Positions 15,497-22,474 of a DNA stretch of 38,260 bases are shown one piece after another. The stretch's first letter is position 1; each line of letters begins with the position of its first letter. Source of the DNA: Eubacterium sp. (GTDB taxonomy: Bacteria > Bacillota > Clostridia > Lachnospirales > Lachnospiraceae); assembly GCA_024683035.1 (NCBI GenBank), contig JAIKYQ010000086.1, positions 1 to 38,260 on the forward strand, written 5' to 3'. The position numbers were made by a program, and so were the translations under genes. Under the pieces are notes generated by a model, which was not told the DNA's origin, searched no databases, and saw nothing but the letters and a program-made list of their open reading frames with translations.

Positions 15497-16278
15497 AGAA
15501 CGGGAAAAGAGCTGTTGTATTAAGCGGCGGCGGAACAAAAGGCGCCTATGAGATCGGAGTCTGGAAAGCACTCCGGGAGCTTTCCGTGGAGTATCAGATC
15601 GTAACCGGGACGTCCATCGGTTCTATCAACGGCGCTATGATGGCGATGGGGGACTTTGAGAAGGCAGAACAGGTCTGGCACCATATGGTGATGGGAGACC
15701 TGATGCAGGAGCCGCCGCAGGAAAAGGGTGTTCTGCAGACGCTGGCCGATATGTTCTTTCAGCCAAAAGAAGTCCGCCGGAAAAAACTGATCGACGGGGC
15801 GGTGGACAATTCTCCGTTTCTGGATTTTGTGAAGGATCATGTGGATGAAGAAGCCGTGCGCTCTTCCGAAGTGGACTATGGCCTGGTAACGGTGCGCGCC
15901 CGCGACCGGAAGCCGTTTATGCTTCCGAAGGCCGAGATCCCGCAGGGACTGATGAAAGATTATATCATCGCATCCTCTTCGGTGTATCCGGTGTTTCCGA
16001 TGCACATGATCCGGGGCGAATACTTCATCGACGGCATGTATCACGACAACCTTCCGATCAAACTGGCAGAATCGATGGGGGCCGAGGAACTGATCGTGGT
16101 AGACCTTCATCAGAAACCGCAGCATCCGGAATATGCCGGGCGGGCCAACGTCCTGTATCTGACGCCGAGCGAAGACCTGGGCGGGATCCTGGCTTTTGAC
16201 CGGAAAAAGATCGAAGAAAACATCGAGATGGGATATCGGGACATGCTCCGGAAGTTTTCGGTCGGGCGCACGTTCTGA
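15493..16278 (+). CDS. Patatin-like phospholipase (RssA/YchK-type)
   Basis: A 261-residue patatin-fold serine hydrolase, probably a cytoplasmic or membrane-associated lipid acyl hydrolase. The oxyanion loop SGGGTKGAYEIG (residues 11-22), the nucleophile elbow GTSIG with S41, and the aspartate of the dyad D180-G181 in FIDGMYHDN are all present, so it should be catalytically competent. The length is typical of bacterial stand-alone patatins. It is coupled by a 4-bp overlap to the membrane protein upstream. The natural substrate is unknown. Confidence 0.92.
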   Translation: MKNGKRAVVLSGGGTKGAYEIGVWKALRELSVEYQIVTGTSIGSINGAMMAMGDFEKAEQVWHHMVMGDLMQEPPQEKGVLQTLADMFFQPKEVRRKKLIDGAVDNSPFLDFVKDHVDEEAVRSSEVDYGLVTVRARDRKPFMLPKAEIPQGLMKDYIIASSSVYPVFPMHMIRGEYFIDGMYHDNLPIKLAESMGAEELIVVDLHQKPQHPEYAGRANVLYLTPSEDLGGILAFDRKKIEENIEMGYRDMLRKFSVGRTF

Positions 16279-16337
16279 AGCCGGCGGAAGGTTTGGACAC
16301 GGAGAGACCGGCCGCATTATATAAAAGAAGACAGGAT

Positions 16338-16874
16338 ATGACGGACTATATTGCAACGTATACAGGTATCCATATGGTGCCGACGGACCCGAAGATCGAA
16401 GATTTCCGGATCGAGGACATAGCACACGCACTTTCTCTGATCTGCCGGGGAAACGGGCAGGTACAGTCTTTCTGGTCGGTCGGGGAGCACTGTATCGCCT
16501 GTGCCAAAGAGGCGGCTGCGAGGAGACTGCCGGACCGGCTGGTACTCGCCTGCCTGCTGCATGATGCCGCAGAGTGCTATCTTTCGGATGTTCCGCGTCC
16601 GTTCAAGAAAAAACTGCCGGCGTATCAGGAAGCAGAAGACCGGATCCTGTCCCTGGTGTATCAGCGTTTTCTGGGTTCGGAGCTGACAGAAGAAGAGGCC
16701 GCCGTTCTGAAAGGGATCGACGACGATCTGCTCTGGTATGATCTGGAAATACTTCTGAATGAAAAGCAGACCGGGAACAGGCCTGCACTGCATTTCGAAC
16801 TGTCTTATGCCGTACGGCCATTTGCCGCCGTAGAGCAGGAATATCTGGAGCTGTATGAACGATATAAAGTCTGA
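16338..16874 (+). CDS. HD-domain phosphohydrolase
   Basis: A 178-residue HD-superfamily metal-dependent phosphohydrolase. It carries the histidine/aspartate ligands H in VGEHCIACA, HD in ACLLHDAAE, and a later D in GIDDDLLWYD. It resembles the YfbR/5'-nucleotidase-like group by length and by the CLLHDAAECYLSDVPRPFK block. I start at ATG 16338; an upstream TTG at 16293 would add 15 residues not expected in the family, but no strong ribosome binding site separates the choices. Its last 20 bases overlap the acylphosphatase gene. Confidence 0.82.
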   Translation: MTDYIATYTGIHMVPTDPKIEDFRIEDIAHALSLICRGNGQVQSFWSVGEHCIACAKEAAARRLPDRLVLACLLHDAAECYLSDVPRPFKKKLPAYQEAEDRILSLVYQRFLGSELTEEEAAVLKGIDDDLLWYDLEILLNEKQTGNRPALHFELSYAVRPFAAVEQEYLELYERYKV

Positions 16875-17142
16875 GCTGATCCGTCAGCAGATCCGGTTTT
16901 TCGGCTGGGTGCAGGGAGTCGGATTCCGCTACCGCGCGCGGCATGCGGCCGACTATGTCGGGGCAACCGGCTGGGTGCGGAACGAATATGACGGTTCGGT
17001 TACCATGGAAATACAGGGAACGCAGACACAGATCGACCAGGTCATACAGGCCATCGAGCGGGGCCGGTATGTGAAGATCGAAAACATGGCTGTCAAAAAA
17101 CTGCCTCCGGTAACCGGCGAATACGGCTTCCGGGTAAGATAA
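16855..17142 (+). CDS. acyP: Acylphosphatase
   Basis: A 95-residue acylphosphatase that hydrolyses carboxyl-phosphate bonds in the cytoplasm. The signature VQGVGFRYRARHAA contains the phosphate-binding R25. The GWVRNEYDGSV motif holds the catalytic N43. Length is right for the family. It starts inside the end of the HD gene (20-bp overlap) and ends 11 bp before the convergent ywlG-type gene. Confidence 0.94.
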   Translation: MNDIKSELIRQQIRFFGWVQGVGFRYRARHAADYVGATGWVRNEYDGSVTMEIQGTQTQIDQVIQAIERGRYVKIENMAVKKLPPVTGEYGFRVR

Positions 17143-17153
17143 GAGAGCGCAGC

Positions 17154-17699
17154 TCAGAGCAGGGATTCGTCATACTGCGCGCGGCTGCCGCCGATAAATT
17201 TCGGGCGGACCCGTGCGGCTGTGAGATGAGCCTCACCTATGGCGGTAAGGGACAGGCGGACAGGAACCGCCACTTTCTTTACATGCATGCCGATCAACGT
17301 ATCGCCGATATCGAGGCCGGCATCGGCCTGGATTTCTTCCAGCGCAACCGGCTCCCGGAAGGTTTTCCAGGCGGTCGTGGCAAAAGAGCCGCCGGCTTTT
17401 GGCTGTGGAACGACATTCACGATCTCCCGGCTGCCGGCTGCTTCTTTTTCCAGAATGATGGCCCGGTTCAGATGTTCACAGCACTGCGCCGCCAGATAGA
17501 TGCCCCGTTTCTGCGTCACCTGGTAGATCCCGGCAAAAACCGCTTCTGCCGTTTCGAGACTGGAGTTGCTGCCGATCCGGCTGCCGCAGACTTCGGAAGA
17601 GGAGCATCCGACCACCAGGATCTGCCCTTCGTGCAGTTTTGCTTTTTCACATAATTCTTCTGCCGCCGCGGCGGCCTGTCTGGTAAGTTCTTCGTTCAT
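17154..17699 (-). CDS. YwlG-family protein (UPF0340 / TIGR01440)
   Basis: A 181-residue protein of the conserved Firmicutes family represented by B. subtilis YwlG. Recognisable blocks are VVGCSSSEVCGSRIGSNSS, AAQCCEHLNRA, VNVVPQPKAGGSFAT and the C-terminal GGSRAQYDESLL. I start at ATG 17699 because GAGG lies 6 bases before it; an ATG at 17705 sits too close. The function of the family is not established. It is followed upstream in the same direction by the ECF S-component gene. Confidence 0.9.
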   Translation of the reverse strand: MNEELTRQAAAAAEELCEKAKLHEGQILVVGCSSSEVCGSRIGSNSSLETAEAVFAGIYQVTQKRGIYLAAQCCEHLNRAIILEKEAAGSREIVNVVPQPKAGGSFATTAWKTFREPVALEEIQADAGLDIGDTLIGMHVKKVAVPVRLSLTAIGEAHLTAARVRPKFIGGSRAQYDESLL

Positions 17700-17722
17700 G
17701 ACCATCCTCGATATCTAAAAGT

Positions 17723-18301
17723 CTAAAAGCGTGACAGGGCGGAGTCGGGTTTGGACTCCTGCAGGGGCGGCAGGCCCCGGTCCTGATTTCCGAAAAACCG
17801 GGTAAAGATAGTGTGGATCCCGAATCTCCAGCACAGGATCATGCCGCATACGGCACCGAGCGATGCCTGCGCGATCTCATAGGGCAGTTTGATCATGGCA
17901 TATTCCAATGTACTGTAAATAAAGATCTTTCCGAGTGTATAGCCCGTGACCATGATCACGGCACCGATGGATACGCCGATCCCGGACGCCAGCTTCGGGT
18001 GCTGTTTCATGGTATGGTGGGCGATCTGCGAGATCACCACTGCCTGCAGGCCGTGGGTGACCAGTGAGACAAACATCGGCAGCGGATAGAACAGCATATC
18101 GCCGAGGAACGAGCCGATGCCGCCGACGACAAACGCTTCGAAGGGATTCAGCAGGATCGCCGCGAGGCAGATGACGACGTCACACAGGTACAAATGCCCG
18201 CCGGGAACGGGAATCCCGAACGAGGACATGGCAATGTTCAGGGCCATAAAAACGGCTGTGATCGTGATCCGCGAGGCGGAGAGATGTTTTTGCTGCACCA
18301 T
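17723..18301 (-). CDS. ECF transporter S component, possibly vitamin B6-specific
   Basis: A 192-residue membrane protein with about six helices and the small-residue-rich, aromatic-poor pattern of ECF vitamin transporter substrate-binding subunits (GGHLYLCDVVICLAAILL, VGGIGSFLGDMLFYP, SLVTHGLQAVVISQ). No ECF ATPase or T component is in the window, so it would rely on a shared energising module encoded elsewhere. It is divergent from a MocR/PdxR-type gene, and repeats of ATAACCA lie between them. PdxR-linked S components are predicted B6 transporters, so pyridoxine or a relative is the leading substrate guess (inference). Confidence 0.8.
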   Translation of the reverse strand: MVQQKHLSASRITITAVFMALNIAMSSFGIPVPGGHLYLCDVVICLAAILLNPFEAFVVGGIGSFLGDMLFYPLPMFVSLVTHGLQAVVISQIAHHTMKQHPKLASGIGVSIGAVIMVTGYTLGKIFIYSTLEYAMIKLPYEIAQASLGAVCGMILCWRFGIHTIFTRFFGNQDRGLPPLQESKPDSALSRF

Positions 18302-18356
18302 GGGTCTTTCCTTTCAAAACGGCTTTACACAGGCTGGAGGAAAGCGTATCATGGAA

Positions 18357-18402
18357 CTGGCTATACAGAAATAACCAATTTAGGAAAGAATGATATAACC
18401 AG
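18357..18402. promoter_or_regulatory. Candidate MocR/PdxR operator: repeated ATAACCA/G motif
   Basis: ATAACCAA (18371-18378) and ATAACCAG (18395-18402) are direct repeats 24 bp apart. CTGGCTAT (18357-18364) is an inverted copy with one mismatch. They fill the short gap between the divergent ECF S and MocR-like genes. Direct plus inverted half-sites are typical of MocR-family operators. Confidence 0.45.
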
Positions 18403-19491
18403 ATGAACTATGCGATCGAGAAAACAGCGCAGGCACCGGCCTATATCCAGCTGTACCGTCATTTCGTAAATGATATCATGGCGGGAGTCTATCCCTATGG
18501 AAGCCGGATCCCGTCCAAGCGGGTCATAGCCGAAGAAACGGGAGTCAGCGTGATCACGGCGGAGCATGCCATTACGCTTCTGAGCGAAGAAGGCTATGTC
18601 CAGAGCAGGGAGAGAAGCGGCGTTTATGTGATCTACCGGGACGAGGATTTTCTGGGAGAAGCGGGAAAGCAGGAAGAACCGTCGTTTACCGCGGAAAACG
18701 AGCGGCACCTGGACGGAGAATTCCCGTTTTCCGTTCTGGCGAAAACTATGCGCAGAGTGCTGCTGGATTACGGGGAAAAGATCCTGGTAAAGTCTCCTAA
18801 TCACGGGTGCCCGGAGCTGCGCAGTGAGATCTGCCATTATCTGGCCCGCAGCAGGGGGATGATCCTGGAACCGTCGCAGGTCATCATCGGATCCGGCGCC
18901 GAGTATCTGTACGGCCTGATCGCCCAGTTGATGGGGAAAGACAGGCTGTTCGCGCTTGAAAATCCTTCCTATAAAAAAATCCGGAATGTCTATGAAGCGA
19001 TGGGGATCACCTGTGACATGCTGACGCTGGCAGCAGACGGCATTGCTTCGCAGGATCTGGAGCGCACAAAAGCGCAGGTCCTGCATGTGACGCCGTTTCA
19101 CAGTTTCCCTTCCGGGGTCACGGCCGGGATATCAAAAAAACGGGAGTATCTGCGCTGGGCGAAACGGCGGGGCGGCATCCTGATCGAGGACAACTACGAT
19201 TCAGAGCTGACGGTGTCCCGCAAGATGGAAGAACCGCTGTTTTCCATGGACACCGACGGGAACGTGATCTATCTCAACACGTTTTCCCGCACGCTGGCGC
19301 TTTCCATGCGGATCGGGTATATGCTTCTCCCGGTACGGCTGGTGGAGGATTTCAACCGGAAACTGGGGTTCTATTCCTGCACGGTTCCGATCTTTGACCA
19401 GTATGTGCTGACAGAGCTGTTAAAGAGCGGCGATTTCGAGCGGCATATCAATCGCGTCAGAAGAAAAAAAAGACAGTTGGGAATTTGCTAA
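18403..19491 (+). CDS. MocR/PdxR-like regulator, C-terminally truncated, PLP lysine replaced by Arg
   Basis: A 362-residue protein. A GntR-type winged helix (residues about 8-78: SRIPSKRVIAEETGVSVITAEHAI) is fused to an aminotransferase-like domain. The domain retains GSGAEYLYGL, ENPSYKKIR, HVTPFHSFPSGVTAG and IEDNYDSE. At the position where MocR proteins have the PLP-binding lysine (SFSKT-type motif), this protein has R296 in NTFSRTL. It also stops about 100 residues short of the usual MocR length (about 450-490), just after HINRVRRKKRQ. No continuation is found in other frames downstream. It may be decaying, or act as a PLP-independent repressor. It is divergent from the ECF S gene, and its ribosome binding site is weak. 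Confidence 0.8.
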   Translation: MNYAIEKTAQAPAYIQLYRHFVNDIMAGVYPYGSRIPSKRVIAEETGVSVITAEHAITLLSEEGYVQSRERSGVYVIYRDEDFLGEAGKQEEPSFTAENERHLDGEFPFSVLAKTMRRVLLDYGEKILVKSPNHGCPELRSEICHYLARSRGMILEPSQVIIGSGAEYLYGLIAQLMGKDRLFALENPSYKKIRNVYEAMGITCDMLTLAADGIASQDLERTKAQVLHVTPFHSFPSGVTAGISKKREYLRWAKRRGGILIEDNYDSELTVSRKMEEPLFSMDTDGNVIYLNTFSRTLALSMRIGYMLLPVRLVEDFNRKLGFYSCTVPIFDQYVLTELLKSGDFERHINRVRRKKRQLGIC

Positions 19492-19522
19492 ACAAGTGTG
19501 TGAATCCGTCGGATAAATATAG

Positions 19523-19528
19523 TATACT
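19523..19528 (+). promoter_or_regulatory. -10 box of the small-protein gene
   Basis: TATACT, 69 bp before the ATG at 19597, in an AT-rich patch. The -35 match is poor. Confidence 0.4.
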
Positions 19529-19596
19529 AATGAATACAGCAAGCGGAGAGACCTGTATATTGCCGGACAAACAGGAAGCAATGCGGGAGGAAAGAA

Positions 19597-19827
19597 ATGG
19601 AAGACAATAGAATAATGGATGTATTGAATGAGATCAAGACACTGGTAGACGAAAGCAACGGCACGATGGAAGATCTGGGCAAACAGCTGTCCGAAGCGGT
19701 CCAGAATGCAGATCTGGAAGCAGCGAAGAAGCTGCTGGAGGAGAAGATCACCCCGGTCAAAGAACTGAATGCCAAGCTGGGGGCATGGATCGGCCAGCTG
19801 GAAGAACTGGAGAAGGGCGCCGAATAA
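19597..19827 (+). CDS. Small acidic helical protein, unknown function
   Basis: A 76-residue acidic protein, almost certainly helical and possibly coiled-coil, with heptad-like leucines (EDLGKQLSEAV, AKKLLEEKI, LNAKLGAWIGQLEELEKG). It has a convincing GGGAGGAAAGAA ribosome binding site, a TATACT -10 upstream and a terminator-like stem-loop downstream, so it is probably a real monocistronic gene. It has no signal peptide, membrane segment or cysteine. I do not recognise the family. Confidence 0.65.
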   Translation: MEDNRIMDVLNEIKTLVDESNGTMEDLGKQLSEAVQNADLEAAKKLLEEKITPVKELNAKLGAWIGQLEELEKGAE

Positions 19828-19838
19828 GACCGAAACAG

Positions 19839-19869
19839 TCCGGAGTGAGGAGAGGATCCTCACTTCGGA
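19839..19869. terminator. Bidirectional stem-loop between convergent genes
   Basis: A 13-bp stem with one mismatch (19839-19851 paired with 19857-19869, loop 19852-19856) separates the small-protein gene from the convergent YbaK gene. The flanking T-tracts are weak on both strands. Confidence 0.55.
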
Positions 19870-20331
19870 TTATTTACACACATCCACCCATCCGGCGTGT
19901 TCACAGGCCTGTTCCAGTTCTGCTATGGTAAGACGGACGGCGCTGTGGTCAGAACCTGCCGCCGGATATACCGTGTCGTGCTGTTTCAGGCTTTCATCCA
20001 GATAGACGGTCACGCCTTCGTTGATGCCAAACGGGCAGACGCCGCCGATATCGTGTCCGATCAGAGCCTCTACCTGATCGCCGGGGATCATTTTTGCTTT
20101 GCAGCCGAACCGGCTTTTATATTTTTTGTTGTCGATCCGCGCCAGGCCTTCAGCCAGGATCAGCACGGGTGTTTCGCCCTGCAGGAAAGACAGGGTTTTG
20201 GCGATCATACCGGGTTCGCAGCCAAGCGCTTCGGCCGCTTCGGCTACCGTGGCACTGCTGTGCTCCGGAATGATGATATGACCGGCAAAGCCTTTGGTTT
20301 CCAGACAGGCAGCTGCTTTTTCAAGTGACAT
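19870..20331 (-). CDS. YbaK/EbsC-family aminoacyl-tRNA deacylase
   Basis: A 153-residue protein of the YbaK/ProX trans-editing family, which removes mischarged amino acids (for YbaK, Cys) from tRNA-Pro in the cytoplasm. Seen are the catalytic-lysine block MIAKTLSF, the IDNKKYKSRFGCKAK segment and the GHDIGGVCPFG motif. Length is typical. It is divergent from the LOG-family gene, with only 35 bp between starts. Exact tRNA specificity cannot be told. Confidence 0.9.
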   Translation of the reverse strand: MSLEKAAACLETKGFAGHIIIPEHSSATVAEAAEALGCEPGMIAKTLSFLQGETPVLILAEGLARIDNKKYKSRFGCKAKMIPGDQVEALIGHDIGGVCPFGINEGVTVYLDESLKQHDTVYPAAGSDHSAVRLTIAELEQACEHAGWVDVCK

Positions 20332-20366
20332 GGCTGGATCTCCTTTTCTGAGAGGTTTTTCTAAAG

Positions 20367-20912
20367 ATGAACATTACCGTATATCTCGGAGCAAACGAAG
20401 GAAAAGAACCGCACCTGAAACAGGCAGTCCGGGAGCTGGGCACCTGGATCGGGGAAAGCGGCCATACACTGATCTATGGCGGATCGAAGTGCGGGCTCAT
20501 GGGCGAACTGGCCGAAAGCGTGCTGCTGGCCGGTGGAGATGTCATCGGCGTCGAACCCCGCTTTTTCGTGGAAGAAGGGTTTGTGTACGACGACATTACC
20601 GAACTGATCGTAACCGAGACCATGTCGGAACGCAAAACGACGATGATCCGGCTGGGCGATGCCTTTATCGCGTTTCCGGGCGGCACAGGCACCCTGGAGG
20701 AAATAGCGGAGATCATGTCGCAGGCAGCACTGGGGTTTCTGGATGCCCCGTGCATCATCTATAACCTGAACGGCTACTATAACGACCTCAAAGCCCTGCT
20801 TTTGCATATGGCCGAGATGGAATTGTCTTCCGAAGAACGGCAGCAGGGTATTCATTTCGTATCCGGTCTGCAGGAGATCACAGATCTGCTCCAACGACGA
20901 TCCGGCGGCTGA
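20367..20912 (+). CDS. LOG-family protein (TIGR00730)
   Basis: A 181-residue Rossmann-fold protein of the LOG (lonely guy) family. Members cleave ribose 5-phosphate from nucleoside monophosphates. The signature PGGTGTLEE is present, with LIYGGSKCGLMGELA near the N-terminus and MSERKTTMI carrying the conserved Arg/Lys. Its start lies 35 bp from the divergent YbaK gene, so they may share a control region. In bacteria outside plant associations the physiological role of this family is uncertain. Confidence 0.9.
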   Translation: MNITVYLGANEGKEPHLKQAVRELGTWIGESGHTLIYGGSKCGLMGELAESVLLAGGDVIGVEPRFFVEEGFVYDDITELIVTETMSERKTTMIRLGDAFIAFPGGTGTLEEIAEIMSQAALGFLDAPCIIYNLNGYYNDLKALLLHMAEMELSSEERQQGIHFVSGLQEITDLLQRRSGG

Positions 20913-20935
20913 GCTGTTTCCGTTCCGTATCCTGT

Positions 20936-22318
20936 TTATTCCCAGAATTCGCGGTTTCCGGTAGCCTGCGTCATCGCCTGACGCAGCTCCATCATAGATG
21001 TATAATTGGGCAGCAGGAAGACCGGATGGCCTTCTTCTTTCAGCTGCTCTACCAGCGCGTGGTAATCGGATACCCGCTCCATACGTTCTTCGGAAGCGCC
21101 GGCTTTCCGGAGACGCGCATACAGTTCTTCCCGGCAGTCCCCGGCCGCATAGATCTTTTTCAGATGCGGATCGGCGCAGAGTTTTTCATAATCGGCAGAC
21201 TCGATCCAGGAAATATCGTGGCCGTCGCCGGTCCGGTTGTTCAGGCAGAGAACGGCGGAATAATCTTCGCCGGTACCGGTCACGTAGGAAAACGCCTGGT
21301 TGCAGCCGGCCGGATTTTTGACCAGGATCATCTGCACCCGGTTTCCGTTCAGGGAAAAGGTTTCCAGGCGGCCGAAAGACGACTGCACGCTGGAAAGCGA
21401 ATCGATCGCTTCCTGTGCAGGCAGGCCGAGGGCCTTGGTGGCGGCGATGGCGGCCGCGGCATTGTAGATATTGTACACGGCGGGCAGGGAGATCCGTACT
21501 TTCTGGATGACCCCGTCGCACTGCAGATGGATGGTGCTGCCGTCCGTCCCTTTTTTGTCTACGGAGATGACGGCCACATCCGGATCCTTCCTCCTGTAGC
21601 CGCAGCGGGGGCAGCGGAAGCCGCCCAGATGGGCATACGTATGGTAATCGTAGGCATATTCTCCGCCGCATTCCGGACAGGCGCCCGCATCGGCCAGATC
21701 GACATTTCCCTGGGTACCGACACTGGCTTCCAGTCCGTACCACACGACTTTGTTCGGTGTGCTGCGCGCCAGGGAAGCCGAAAGCGGTTCGTCCGCATTC
21801 AGGACCAGGACCGATTCCGGACTCCGCTCCACGCCGGTCCGGATTTCCTGCAGCACATTCTGTACGCCGCCGTACCGGTCCACCTGGTCGCTGAACAGGT
21901 TCGTTACGACGATGACTTTCGGGCGGATATAGGGAACCACCAGTTTCAGGGCAGCTTCGTCACATTCCAGGACTGCGTACGGATACTGGGGCTTGCCCAG
22001 CCAGTCGGCAGCGGCGATCAGGTCGGCTGCCATGCCGTGCAGCATATTGGCGCCGGATTTATTCAGCAGGCATTCGTGTCCGCCGGAGGTCAGTGCATGC
22101 TCGATCATGTTGCAGCTGGTTGTCTTGCCGTTGGTGCCGGTAACCACGACGATCTCCATACCTTCCGAGACGGCGGCCAGGATGTTTTTGGCAGCCTTCA
22201 TGGCTACGATGCCGGGTATGGCCGTGCCGCCGCGGCCTGTTTTCCGCAGGATGGCGCGGGTCATCTTACAGGACGCAACAGAGAGTATGGTCTGGGCGGT
22301 GTTTGGTTTTTTCATCAT
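20936..22318 (-). CDS. murT: MurT-type Mur ligase (lipid II isoglutaminyl synthase, ligase subunit)
   Basis: A 460-residue Mur-ligase-family enzyme. With amidotransferase GatD, MurT amidates the D-glutamate of lipid II. The N-terminal P-loop is VVVTGTNGKTTS (residues 57-68). The central MurT-specific zinc ribbon is C214xxC217...C236xxC239. A C-terminal DUF1727-type domain follows. I start at ATG 22318, with GAGG 7 bases upstream; the longer frame would add 43 unlikely residues. In most Firmicutes gatD is the adjacent gene. Here the next gene is on the opposite strand, and no amidotransferase is in the window. Confidence 0.92.
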   Translation of the reverse strand: MMKKPNTAQTILSVASCKMTRAILRKTGRGGTAIPGIVAMKAAKNILAAVSEGMEIVVVTGTNGKTTSCNMIEHALTSGGHECLLNKSGANMLHGMAADLIAAADWLGKPQYPYAVLECDEAALKLVVPYIRPKVIVVTNLFSDQVDRYGGVQNVLQEIRTGVERSPESVLVLNADEPLSASLARSTPNKVVWYGLEASVGTQGNVDLADAGACPECGGEYAYDYHTYAHLGGFRCPRCGYRRKDPDVAVISVDKKGTDGSTIHLQCDGVIQKVRISLPAVYNIYNAAAAIAATKALGLPAQEAIDSLSSVQSSFGRLETFSLNGNRVQMILVKNPAGCNQAFSYVTGTGEDYSAVLCLNNRTGDGHDISWIESADYEKLCADPHLKKIYAAGDCREELYARLRKAGASEERMERVSDYHALVEQLKEEGHPVFLLPNYTSMMELRQAMTQATGNREFWE

Positions 22319-22354
22319 ATAGAATCCTCGCTTCTGTGCAGACTGCACCTTCTC

Positions 22355-22425
22355 ATTGTAGCATTTACCGGCTGATAGGAAAATATTTTTTTCTGTTGTA
22401 TAGCGGGGCGGCTTTATCATATAAT
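22355..22425. promoter_or_regulatory. Divergent promoter region between murT and the lipoprotein gene
   Basis: On the plus strand, TTGTAT (22396-22401) and TATAAT (22420-22425) with an 18-bp spacer face the lipoprotein gene at 22475. On the minus strand, TACAAT (22360-22355) is the best -10 for murT, without a clear -35. Confidence 0.45.
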
Positions 22426-22474
22426 GGAAACGGTATTCTAAAATCAAAGAAAAACGAGATAAGGATAAATCTGC

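Noticed and set aside
21026-22375. 449-codon open frame on the plus strand opposite murT
   Set aside because: MurT motifs and zinc-ribbon cysteines are on the minus strand; the other frame has no recognisable domain or start signals.
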